Origin: MM2 sp035460165
GTDB taxonomy: Bacteria > Pseudomonadota > Gammaproteobacteria > Burkholderiales > Methylophilaceae
Assembly: GCA_035460165.1 (NCBI GenBank)
Contig: DATHWW010000010.1
Span: 1-62,831, forward strand
Direction of reading: 5' to 3'
DNA: 62,831 bases
The translations under genes and the position numbers were made by a program. Position 1 is the first letter of the stretch; the number at the start of each line of letters is the position of its first letter. The notes beneath the pieces were generated by a model. That model saw only the letters and a program-made list of their open reading frames with translations, did not search any database and was not told where the DNA came from. Of this stretch, positions 52,656-62,831 are shown in pieces.

Positions 52656-52700
52656 GCACAGGAGTAAATTGGTTTTCCGGTCATCATACTGGAGCTCGCC

Positions 52701-52805
52701 ATGAAAATACTGCTCGTCCTATTGCTGACGCTCGCTTGTGTTCTCTCGGGCTGCGCCTCGGAGCCTCGTCCAGGCCCTGTGCCAGGCCATGAAAGCCAAT
52801 ATTAG
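52701..52805 (+). CDS. Tiny lipoprotein
   Basis: A 34-residue ORF with GGAG 6 bp before the ATG and a clear lipoprotein signal: MKILLVLLLTLACVLSGCAS (lipobox LSGC, Cys18). The mature part is only about 17 residues and proline-rich (EPRPGPVPGHESQY). It ends next to the AsmA stop on the other strand. No family is recognised. Expression is unproved. Confidence 0.5.
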   Translation: MKILLVLLLTLACVLSGCASEPRPGPVPGHESQY

Positions 52806-55800
52806 CTAGAGCCCCAGCAGCTCGTTCAGCTTTTTCTTCGCCTTTTCTTCGGGCGTGGGCTTGGGCTTTTCCTGCGGCGCAGGCTGAGCAGGAGCGGGCG
52901 CCGCCTGTTGTTCGGCGGGAGGCACGGTTGCGCCTTCCTGCTGGGCAGGGGCAGGTGCCGGTTGCTCGGCAGGTTTCTTCTTGCGATCCAGCAAGCCTTT
53001 CAGCGCGTCCTCCTTGTTGCCTTCCAGCAATTGCTGCAGCGGCTCGGCCTTGGTTCCTTTGAGCAGATTCTTCTTGGCGATTTCGGTGCCTATCGCGGCA
53101 AAATCGAAACCGTATTTAGGCGCGGAAAAAGGGCCCGTCACTTTCACCGGAAAAATCAGCCCGTTGAGCGCCTCTATTTCGGCGCCGCCCTGGCCTTTCA
53201 TTGTATTCACCACCGTGGGGCGCGCGGTGTAATTGAGCATTGAATTGCCGATATCGATGTCACCGCTACCGGTCACCCGCAACAGCGGAGATTTCATGCT
53301 GAGATCCTCATTGTGCGCCACGCCCCTGGCGATCTTGAAGCTGGCCGCCATCTCGCTGAAATCGGTTTTCTTCTTTTGGTCGGCACCCAGCGTGTTGCCG
53401 CTGAAGTTGAGCTTGTTCTTGACGTCACGTATGGTGCCGGCGATGTCCACGCCCTTGACCGCGCCGTCCGCGAGCCGGATCGCTGCCGTACCCCCGAGCG
53501 CCTTCTTCAGTGCCAATACGGTGTCGCCACTGGTCTTCACGTCCACCGCCAGCGTACCCTTGCCCTCCAGCATGTCGTTCTGGATCGCGTCCACCAGCAG
53601 TGGGCCGATGTTGATGCCCCTCATGTCCTGCTTGAAAGCGATGCTGGGCGTCGCGCGCGCGTCCACACTCAACGTGCCGTCCATGCTGCCGTCATACAGA
53701 TTGGCGGCGAACGGCGCCAGCGTTACCAGCCCATCGTTGGCCTTGAGGCCGACATTCACATTGGTTGTTTTGATGTTGGCGAGCTTGAGCCAGCCCAGCT
53801 TCGCGCTGCCGCTAGCGTTGAGATTCTTGAGCGCACTCAGATCGAGCGGCTGGTCTTGCGTGCCGCTCGATTTGGCTTCGCTCTTGGTGATGTAGCGGTC
53901 GGCGTCCAGCTTGTCGATGTCGACGTCGAAGCTGAACACCGGCCGCTCGAAGCGGGTAATGCCGAGATTGGCCTTGACCTGGCTATCGTCCACCTTGGCG
54001 GAGAACGGCGCAATGTTGAGCTTCTGCCCGTCGGACTTGAGGTCGATGCGGATGTTGGATGCATTGGTCTTGCCGTATTTGAGGCCGCCGATACGCAGGC
54101 TGCCGTCAGCGTTGAGCGCTTTCAGCGCCGATAGGTCGAGCGGCTTGTCGCTCTTGGGCTGCGCCGGGCCCTTAGGCGCATCGCTGGCCGGCGCAACATA
54201 GCGGTCGGCGTCGATACGGTCGATATCGAGGTCGAAGGTGTACAGCGCGCGTTCGAATTGGCTGATACCGACGCGACCCTTGACATTGCTGTCGTCGAGC
54301 TTCAACGCGAGCGGGCTCACCGCCAGCGTCTTGCCGTCGGCCTTGATCTTCGCCGCCAGATTGCTGACGCGATATTTGTCGTACAGCAGTGAGCCGATAT
54401 TGATCGAGCCTTCGGCGAACACCGTTTTGAGGAAAGACAGGTCGGCCGGCTTGTTGTCGGCGGCGGCCTTGGGCTTTTCCTCTTTCTTCTGATTGGCACC
54501 CAGCAGCTTGTTGAGGTCGAGCTGATCGGCGGTCAGGTTGAATTTCACGTTGGATTGCTTGAAGCCGGCCACGCCGACATCGCCCTTGAGGTTGCTGCCG
54601 TCGATATTCATGGCGAGGCCTACCGCGGCTTTTTCCTGCTTCACATCCAGGTGGGTATTCAGGTTGAAGCCCACCTTGGCCGCACCGTTCGGCAGCGACG
54701 GATCCTTGATATCCACGTTGCCGGCCAGCTTGGGCAGATCGAATACCAGCGTTTCGAGATTGCCCTTGAATGGCGACGAGAACTTGCCCGACAGGCTGCG
54801 CTTGCCCTGCTTGCCGGAAATGTCGCCGGAAATGCCGGAACTCTCGAACGCCTTGGGCGAGCCCTTCATATCGGCGATCACCAGCTTGGCGGTCATCGTG
54901 TCGTCGCCCTGGCTGCGCGTGACGTCGAGCTTCACATCGTCCCCGCTGACCTGATCCTTCTGCGCCAGCAGCTTGGGCGCTTCCAGCTTCACGTCGAGCT
55001 TTTGCGCATCTTGCGTCGCCTTCACGGTCAGCTTGAGGCCGTCCACGACGTATTCATTCGTTTCCGGCTTGGCGTCGACGTCGCCCGCCAGTGTCAGATC
55101 GACATCACGCAATGAAGTCACCGTGCCCTGCACAGCCAGCGCCATGCCTTTCACGCCGTATTGCTTCTTCTCGGTGTCGGCCAGTAACGTACCCTTGAAC
55201 TGCATCTTTGCATCGAGCACGGGGTTATCGCCGGCAATATGGAATTTGGTATCGACGTCGATAGGCTCGTTCTTGGCGACATGGCCGGTCTCAAGCTGCA
55301 TGTCGCTCAGCTTGAAATGGCGATTGCCCATTTCGTCGGTCAGGCTCACCGCTGCATCGGAGACCTCGATGCCGTCGATGTCGAACTTGAGCTCTTCCGA
55401 CTCTTCTTCCTTGGAAATCAGGTCGTCGAAATTGGTCGTGCCGTCCTTGTAACGCACGATATTGGCGCGTACGCCGTCGACATGAATGGTATCGATCACC
55501 AGCTCTTTTTTCAGCAGCGGCAGCACGGCAACGAACACCTTGGCGCTGTTGATGGAGGCAAATTCCTTATCGTCGTTGTGCTCGGACAAGGACACTTTGC
55601 CGAGGTCGGCGCCCAGTTTTGGCCAGAAGGCGAGCTTGATGTCGCCCTCGATATTCAGCGTGCGCTGTTTCTTTTCCTTGACGAGGCTGACGATCAAGGG
55701 CTTGTAATCGTTGGGGTCGAAGGTCGCCGCCAGCACGCCGGCACCCACCAGCGCCAGCCCGACGATGCCGCCGACGCCATAGAGAGAATACTTGAGGGCT

Positions 55801-55808
55801 TTATTCAT
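52806..55808 (-). CDS. AsmA family protein
   Basis: A 1000-residue protein anchored by one N-terminal membrane segment (about 8-30), with an AsmA N-terminal domain (FDPNDYKPLIVSLVKEKKQRTLNIEGDIKL) and a long beta-rich body. The centre carries three diverged copies, each about 100 residues, of a unit with FxxDxDIDxxDADRY and PLDLSALKxLNASG (about 520-760). The AsmA C-terminal domain follows, then a 60-residue Pro/Ala/Gln/Lys-rich tail. AsmA-like proteins are thought to help phospholipid transport or outer-membrane homeostasis. Confidence 0.88.
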   Translation of the reverse strand: MNKALKYSLYGVGGIVGLALVGAGVLAATFDPNDYKPLIVSLVKEKKQRTLNIEGDIKLAFWPKLGADLGKVSLSEHNDDKEFASINSAKVFVAVLPLLKKELVIDTIHVDGVRANIVRYKDGTTNFDDLISKEEESEELKFDIDGIEVSDAAVSLTDEMGNRHFKLSDMQLETGHVAKNEPIDVDTKFHIAGDNPVLDAKMQFKGTLLADTEKKQYGVKGMALAVQGTVTSLRDVDLTLAGDVDAKPETNEYVVDGLKLTVKATQDAQKLDVKLEAPKLLAQKDQVSGDDVKLDVTRSQGDDTMTAKLVIADMKGSPKAFESSGISGDISGKQGKRSLSGKFSSPFKGNLETLVFDLPKLAGNVDIKDPSLPNGAAKVGFNLNTHLDVKQEKAAVGLAMNIDGSNLKGDVGVAGFKQSNVKFNLTADQLDLNKLLGANQKKEEKPKAAADNKPADLSFLKTVFAEGSINIGSLLYDKYRVSNLAAKIKADGKTLAVSPLALKLDDSNVKGRVGISQFERALYTFDLDIDRIDADRYVAPASDAPKGPAQPKSDKPLDLSALKALNADGSLRIGGLKYGKTNASNIRIDLKSDGQKLNIAPFSAKVDDSQVKANLGITRFERPVFSFDVDIDKLDADRYITKSEAKSSGTQDQPLDLSALKNLNASGSAKLGWLKLANIKTTNVNVGLKANDGLVTLAPFAANLYDGSMDGTLSVDARATPSIAFKQDMRGINIGPLLVDAIQNDMLEGKGTLAVDVKTSGDTVLALKKALGGTAAIRLADGAVKGVDIAGTIRDVKNKLNFSGNTLGADQKKKTDFSEMAASFKIARGVAHNEDLSMKSPLLRVTGSGDIDIGNSMLNYTARPTVVNTMKGQGGAEIEALNGLIFPVKVTGPFSAPKYGFDFAAIGTEIAKKNLLKGTKAEPLQQLLEGNKEDALKGLLDRKKKPAEQPAPAPAQQEGATVPPAEQQAAPAPAQPAPQEKPKPTPEEKAKKKLNELLGL

Positions 55809-55852
55809 CTGTCTTCCTCAATGAAGCTTAATCACGCCAGTTTAACACCGGC

Positions 55853-56479
55853 CTACCACTTGAAATATGCGAGCGCTTCCTGGCCGAAAAACCACAGTGC
55901 GAAGAAGAACGCGCCGAAATAAAGTACCGTGACGCCCAGCCAGAAAAAGGCGATGAACACCATCAGGCCGTCCTCTTCCAATTCGCCGATGCCGTAGAAC
56001 AGTATCGCCAACGCCGGCAGCACGTTGTTGAACGGCAATACGCCGAAAGGAATCGCCATCAGCGCGCCCCCGGCCAGCAGGACGAAGCCGCCGATCTTCT
56101 GCCCCTTGCGCCCGGTTACCAACCCGATATACCGCGGCTTGGTGAATTTGCGGCAAAAGCCGAGTATTTTCAGGCAAACGTTGACCAGAATGCGCCAGGT
56201 CTTTTCGCTCAGTTCCACGTTACGCAACTTTTTTGGCAGCACCGGCGACTCATGGCCGCGCATCAGCTGCCAGCCCAGCGTGGCGAACGCCAGCCCGCCG
56301 ATTACCGTGATCGGCCCCAGCGGCACCGGCTGCACGAAAGGCAGGACCAGGATGATCGCAATGAACGCATAAGCCGCTTCATCCAGCGAGTCCAGCGCTT
56401 CGCCCAATGTCAGCGGACGTTCACGCGCCTGGTCAGCGAAACGATGCAGGGTTTTTACAAGGGTATCGTAGTCGCACAA
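55853..56479 (-). CDS. ExoD family membrane protein
   Basis: A 208-residue protein of the exopolysaccharide-synthesis ExoD family with five hydrophobic segments. LDEAAYAFIAIILVLPFVQPVPLGP and GVLPFNNVLPALAILFYGIGELEEDG are the two related halves of the family. It starts with TTG just 4 bp after the uppP stop with no visible ribosome binding site, so it relies on translation from uppP. The function is unclear. Confidence 0.82.
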   Translation of the reverse strand: MCDYDTLVKTLHRFADQARERPLTLGEALDSLDEAAYAFIAIILVLPFVQPVPLGPITVIGGLAFATLGWQLMRGHESPVLPKKLRNVELSEKTWRILVNVCLKILGFCRKFTKPRYIGLVTGRKGQKIGGFVLLAGGALMAIPFGVLPFNNVLPALAILFYGIGELEEDGLMVFIAFFWLGVTVLYFGAFFFALWFFGQEALAYFKW

Positions 56480-56483
56480 AGGT

Positions 56484-57284
56484 TTATTTACTCGAAAAAT
56501 ACGCCAGTACGATCAGACCGAACACGATGCGATACCAGGCAAAAAGGCGGAAGTCATGGTTGGAAACATATTTGAGCAAGCCGCGCACCATGAGCAACGC
56601 GCTGAAAAATGCCGTTACGAATCCGACAGCAAAAACCGGGATGTCGTTCGCGTGCAGCAGGCCCCAATTCTTGAAAAGATCATAACCGGTGGCGGCGAAC
56701 ATGATGGGAATCGCCAAAAAGAACGAGAACTCCGCCGCCGCCTTGCGCGATAGCCCGAACACCACGCCGCCAAGGATGGTGGCACCGGCACGCGACACGC
56801 CGGGGAATAGCGCCATGGATTGCGTCAGACCAATCTTGAGCGCGTGCTTCCAGTCCATGTCATCCACCGTCGCGGTGTCGGACTCGGGCTTGTATTTCTC
56901 GATGAACAAAATGGCAAAGCCGCCCAATATCAGCGCTATCGCCACGGTCAGCGGCGAGAAGAGATATGTCTTGATGATGTCGTGAAACAGTATGCCTAGA
57001 ATCGCCGCCGGCAGGAAGGCCAGCGCGATGTTGACAAACAAGCGCTGCGACGCGGGTTCGCTGACATTGCTGACTACATGCGTCAGCCGCGCCCGATATT
57101 CCCAACAGATCGCCAGAATCGCGCCCAACTGGATCACGATCTTGAAGACCTTGTCACGCTCGGAATTGAATTGCAGGAGATCGCCGACAATGATGAGGTG
57201 GCCGGTGCTGGAAATGGGGAGAAATTCAGTGGCGCCTTCGACGACGCCGAGAATGAAAGCCTTTATGAGAATCAGAATATCCAT
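56484..57284 (-). CDS. uppP: Undecaprenyl-diphosphatase (BacA/UppP)
   Basis: A 266-residue membrane phosphatase that recycles undecaprenyl pyrophosphate, the lipid carrier of cell-wall synthesis. It has about eight membrane segments and both family motifs: EGATEFLPISSTGHL (about 16-30) and PGVSRAGATI (about 159-168), carrying the catalytic serines, glutamate and arginine. Confidence 0.95.
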   Translation of the reverse strand: MDILILIKAFILGVVEGATEFLPISSTGHLIIVGDLLQFNSERDKVFKIVIQLGAILAICWEYRARLTHVVSNVSEPASQRLFVNIALAFLPAAILGILFHDIIKTYLFSPLTVAIALILGGFAILFIEKYKPESDTATVDDMDWKHALKIGLTQSMALFPGVSRAGATILGGVVFGLSRKAAAEFSFFLAIPIMFAATGYDLFKNWGLLHANDIPVFAVGFVTAFFSALLMVRGLLKYVSNHDFRLFAWYRIVFGLIVLAYFSSK

Positions 57285-57329
57285 ACAGAGGTTCGATTAT
57301 CCGGTGTAAAGGTTACAAGGCCGCGTCAA

Positions 57330-57617
57330 TCATGCGGGCGAATTGGGAGCGGTGGCGCGTTCCAGACGCCCCAGCCACTGCATGGCGTGCGCGCGGGTTG
57401 CTCCGCACATTTCCTCCGACGGTCGCAAACCGCCGCAGAAAGCCGGCCGCTCGGGCTTGCCGAACACGGCACAGCGATACTCTTCGGTAAGTTGTACGCA
57501 TCGCACGCCCGCCGGTTTGCCATGCGGCATGCCCGGCAGGGGCGAATGGATGGAAGGCGCGATGCAGCAGGCACCGCAGCCCTCCCGACAAACAACGGCT
57601 TTCATTTCAGCTTGCAT
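57330..57617 (-). CDS. YkgJ family cysteine cluster protein
   Basis: A protein of about 95 residues with the YkgJ signature: CREGCGACCIAPSI near the N-terminus, then GVRCVQL and further cysteines in CAVF and FCGG. These cysteines probably bind zinc or an Fe-S cluster. The start is uncertain: in-frame ATGs lie at 57653, 57617 and 57605, none with a good ribosome binding site. It is followed by thiC on the same strand upstream. Confidence 0.75.
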   Translation of the reverse strand: MQAEMKAVVCREGCGACCIAPSIHSPLPGMPHGKPAGVRCVQLTEEYRCAVFGKPERPAFCGGLRPSEEMCGATRAHAMQWLGRLERATAPNSPA

Positions 57618-57689
57618 GCGAGCGGAGGCGGGGCGAAGGCGTGCCGATAGCACGACGACAACGCGGTATTCGCTCGAACGAAATTGAAA

Positions 57690-59561
<1,872 letters not shown>

Positions 59562-59610
59562 CGTGGGCTCCTTCGTGAGAGTGATTGCTCCGAAGGTCGC
59601 CCCATGAAGA

Positions 59611-59633
59611 CGCCCACCCGGGAAAGGGTGGCG
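59611..59633 (-). terminator. Expression-platform hairpin between TPP aptamer and thiC
   Basis: On the minus strand CGCCACCC-TTTCCCG-GGTGGGCG forms an 8-bp stem followed by only TCTT. It lies between the aptamer and thiC, and may be the riboswitch expression platform or a weak terminator. Confidence 0.5.
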
Positions 59634-59647
59634 CCGCTGGAGTGAGA

Positions 59648-59732
59648 GCTCTTCTTCCGCCGGTACTAACCGGTTCAAGTTCGCGGGTTCGGATCACCGT
59701 CTCAGCACGCAGAACAGCGTGCACCCCGGAGC
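59648..59732 (-). promoter_or_regulatory. TPP riboswitch (THI box) of thiC
   Basis: The minus strand shows the THI-box blocks in order: CCGGGGTGC, then CTGAGA, then ACCCGCGAACTTGAACC, GGTTAGTACC and the GCGGAAGAAGAG end. Thiamine pyrophosphate binding would shut thiC off. Confidence 0.9.
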
Positions 59733-59739
59733 AGTGTTC

Positions 59740-59769
59740 ATTGTGGAAGGGGGCGGGAACGACTGTCAA
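59740..59769 (-). promoter_or_regulatory. Sigma-70 promoter of thiC
   Basis: On the minus strand a perfect TTGACA (59769-59764), an 18-bp spacer and CACAAT (59745-59740) end about ten bases before the TPP aptamer. Confidence 0.65.
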
Positions 59770-59821
59770 TGCAGGGCGGCGATGAATTTCAGTCGAACCG
59801 TTTTCACGCACTCGGACGCGA

Positions 59822-59837
59822 TGCGACACATGTCGCA
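59822..59837. promoter_or_regulatory. Operator-like inverted repeat, copy 1
   Basis: TGCGACA-CA-TGTCGCA, 7-bp arms. It forms a pair with the identical-arm site 30 bp away, on nearly the same face of the helix, upstream of the sigma-54 activator gene. Confidence 0.65.
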
Positions 59838-59851
59838 GGTGAGGTTCTGCA

Positions 59852-59867
59852 TGCGACAGGTGTCGCA
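59852..59867. promoter_or_regulatory. Operator-like inverted repeat, copy 2
   Basis: TGCGACA-GG-TGTCGCA, the same arms as copy 1 with a different central pair. A tandem pair of this kind is expected for an enhancer bound by an AcoR/Fis-type activator. Confidence 0.65.
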
Positions 59868-59943
59868 GGCTTTGCACGCGTGGAGATGGCTTGGTGTCAG
59901 GTCCGCGCAGGAGAACGAGTGCGACGCGGCCGAGGGCGCCGGT

Positions 59944-59959
59944 GGGCATGCAGCGTGCT
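59944..59959 (+). promoter_or_regulatory. Possible sigma-54 promoter of the activator gene
   Basis: GGGCATGCAGCGTGCT has the GG-N10-GC spacing and partial match to TGGCACG-N4-TTGCW. It lies about 100 bp after the tandem operators and 190 bp before the activator gene. The rest of 59,870-60,130 shows no other feature. Confidence 0.35.
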
Positions 59960-60149
59960 ATTGCAGGGGCGGTCGCTGCAGCGCGTGCAGCGGCCGCCGG
60001 TGTGTCCGGGACGCGCCTTTCGCGTGGCGCGCCCCATGAATCCCGGGGGTTTCCGCTGTGGCACAGCCCATGGCGATCGGGCGATCATCGAGCAATAAGA
60101 AGAACTTCAGCCATCGGGAGTAGACGGCAGAAGCCATCGGAGGTGACGA

Positions 60150-62150
<2,001 letters not shown>

Positions 62151-62261
62151 TGCGCCGGGGACCGCCCACCGCGCTGCAGTTGCTGCGGCGCGGCGGGAAA
62201 ACCCTCCGGAGCCGCTGGCGCCCGCCTCCTAGAATGGGAATCCTTCTCAGGAGAGGATCCC

Positions 62262-62831
62262 ATGACGCAAGCGAAAGTCCGGTCCCCGCGCAGCACGACG
62301 GCGCCGGCCGACGAAGCCCCGGACGCCGGCAGCCTCCGGGTTCTGAAGAAGTACCCGAACCGCCGCTTGTACGACACACAGACCAGCGGCTACATCACGC
62401 TGGCCGACGTGCGGCAGATGGTCCTCGACAACGAGAGCTTCGTCGTGCGCGACGCCAAGACCGGCGAGGACCTGACGCGCAGCATCCTGCTGCAGATCAT
62501 CCTGGAGGCCGAGACGGGCGGCATGCCGATGTTCACGACGCCGGTGCTGGCACACATCATCCGTCTGTACGGCCACACGATGCAGGGACTGCTGGGTTCC
62601 TACCTCGAGAAGAACATCCAGGCCTTCACCGAGATGCAGAGCCGCTTCGCCGAGCAGTCCGGCCTGAGCACCGGCAAGGCCTACAGCCCCGAGCTGTGGG
62701 CGCAGTTCATGAACGTGCAGGCGCCGATGATGCAGGGCCTGATGAGCAGCTACCTCGACCAGTCGAAGAACCTGTTCGTGCAGATGCAGGAGCAGATGCA
62801 CAAGCAGACCGAGAGCCTGTTCTCGGCGACC
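62262..62831 (+). CDS. phaR: Polyhydroxyalkanoate synthesis repressor PhaR, 5' part
   Basis: The first 190 codons of a PhaR regulator, cut by the window edge. The DNA-binding domain (about 28-90) begins LRVLKKYPNRRLYDTQTSGYITLADVRQMV, the hallmark of the family, followed by the PHB-accumulation regulatory domain. PhaR binds polyhydroxybutyrate and represses phasin and its own gene. GGAGAGG precedes the ATG. It belongs to the high-GC part, so PHA storage cannot be assigned to the genome on the left. Confidence 0.92.
   Translation, partial: MTQAKVRSPRSTTAPADEAPDAGSLRVLKKYPNRRLYDTQTSGYITLADVRQMVLDNESFVVRDAKTGEDLTRSILLQIILEAETGGMPMFTTPVLAHIIRLYGHTMQGLLGSYLEKNIQAFTEMQSRFAEQSGLSTGKAYSPELWAQFMNVQAPMMQGLMSSYLDQSKNLFVQMQEQMHKQTESLFSAT

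Noticed and set aside
59668..59690. tRNA-like GGTTCAAGTTC motif
   Set aside because: It looks like a T-loop but is the conserved GAACTTGAACC part of the TPP riboswitch read from the other strand.
60055..60072. TGGCACAGCCCATGGC as a sigma-54 promoter
   Set aside because: The spacing between GG and GC is 11 instead of 10 and the -12 element is poor; the candidate at 59,944 fits better.

Overview
The window looks like a chromosomal stretch of a betaproteobacterium. The gene content and order (def-fmt-htpX-rsmB-DUF4390-ntrY-ntrX facing lysM-dprA-smg; metK-ahcY-metF with an SAH riboswitch; TorF-type porin-glnK-amtB; gshA-gshB) are typical of that class. A Nitrosomonadales member (Gallionellaceae- or Methylophilaceae-like) is my best guess, by inference only. 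There are no rRNA or tRNA genes, transposases, phages or CRISPR arrays that I can see. Almost everything is housekeeping, tightly packed, with many 1-4 bp start/stop overlaps and frequent TTG/GTG starts.

Layout. 1-4.5 kb (+): the 3' end of a PEP-phosphotransferase (enzyme I) gene, a small membrane protein, oligopeptidase A and exonuclease III. 4.6-12.3 kb (-): def, fmt, htpX, rsmB, a DUF4390 protein and the NtrY/NtrX two-component pair; the NtrX ATPase domain is degenerate. 12.4-15.1 kb (+): LysM protein, dprA, smg. 15.2-19.2 kb (-): metK, ahcY, a holin-like membrane protein and metF, which with metH (27.4-31.2 kb) make up the activated-methyl cycle. 19.3-23.9 kb (+): acyltransferase, dapF, DUF484, xerC, sodB and a HIT protein. 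24.0-34.2 kb (-): metH, a periplasmic beta-carbonic anhydrase, mpl, a TonB-like protein, a thioredoxin-fold ferredoxin, and further upstream ubiK, comM and a ferritin-like/VIT protein. 34.4-37.2 kb (+): porin, glnK, amtB behind a near-perfect sigma-54 promoter and an NtrC-type palindrome. 38.0-45.4 kb (+): a candidate small RNA, gshA, gshB, apbE, a NusG-II protein, a Gx transporter, an adhesin-like protein, a HEPN-like orphan, lptM, lysA and a secreted mini-protein. 45.5-51.2 kb: purU (-), then GyrI-like, CobD/CbiB-like, ispH, ubiX, a DoxX protein (-), a lipoprotein, an acetyltransferase and a formaldehyde-activating-enzyme homologue. 51.3-57.6 kb: zinc ribbon, mutY, AsmA, ExoD, uppP and a YkgJ-type protein.

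The last 4 kb are different. Inside thiC, near 58.86 kb, base composition and third-position codon choice switch abruptly from about 57 % GC to about 68-70 % GC (estimated by eye). The high-GC side then runs through the TPP riboswitch, an AcoR-like sigma-54 activator with tandem operators, and phaR. This looks like a second genome joined at a conserved gene, either an assembly chimera or a recombination. Genes to the right of that point should not be assumed to belong to the same organism.

The most interesting items are the thiC junction, an anti-Shine-Dalgarno candidate sRNA in front of gshA, an ATPase-dead NtrX, a Fae homologue lacking the N-terminal active-site histidine, sigma-54/NtrC control of a porin-ammonium uptake operon, and a duplicated xerC 3' end around a hairpin-rich insert. 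I did not find a clear-cut new multi-gene system.
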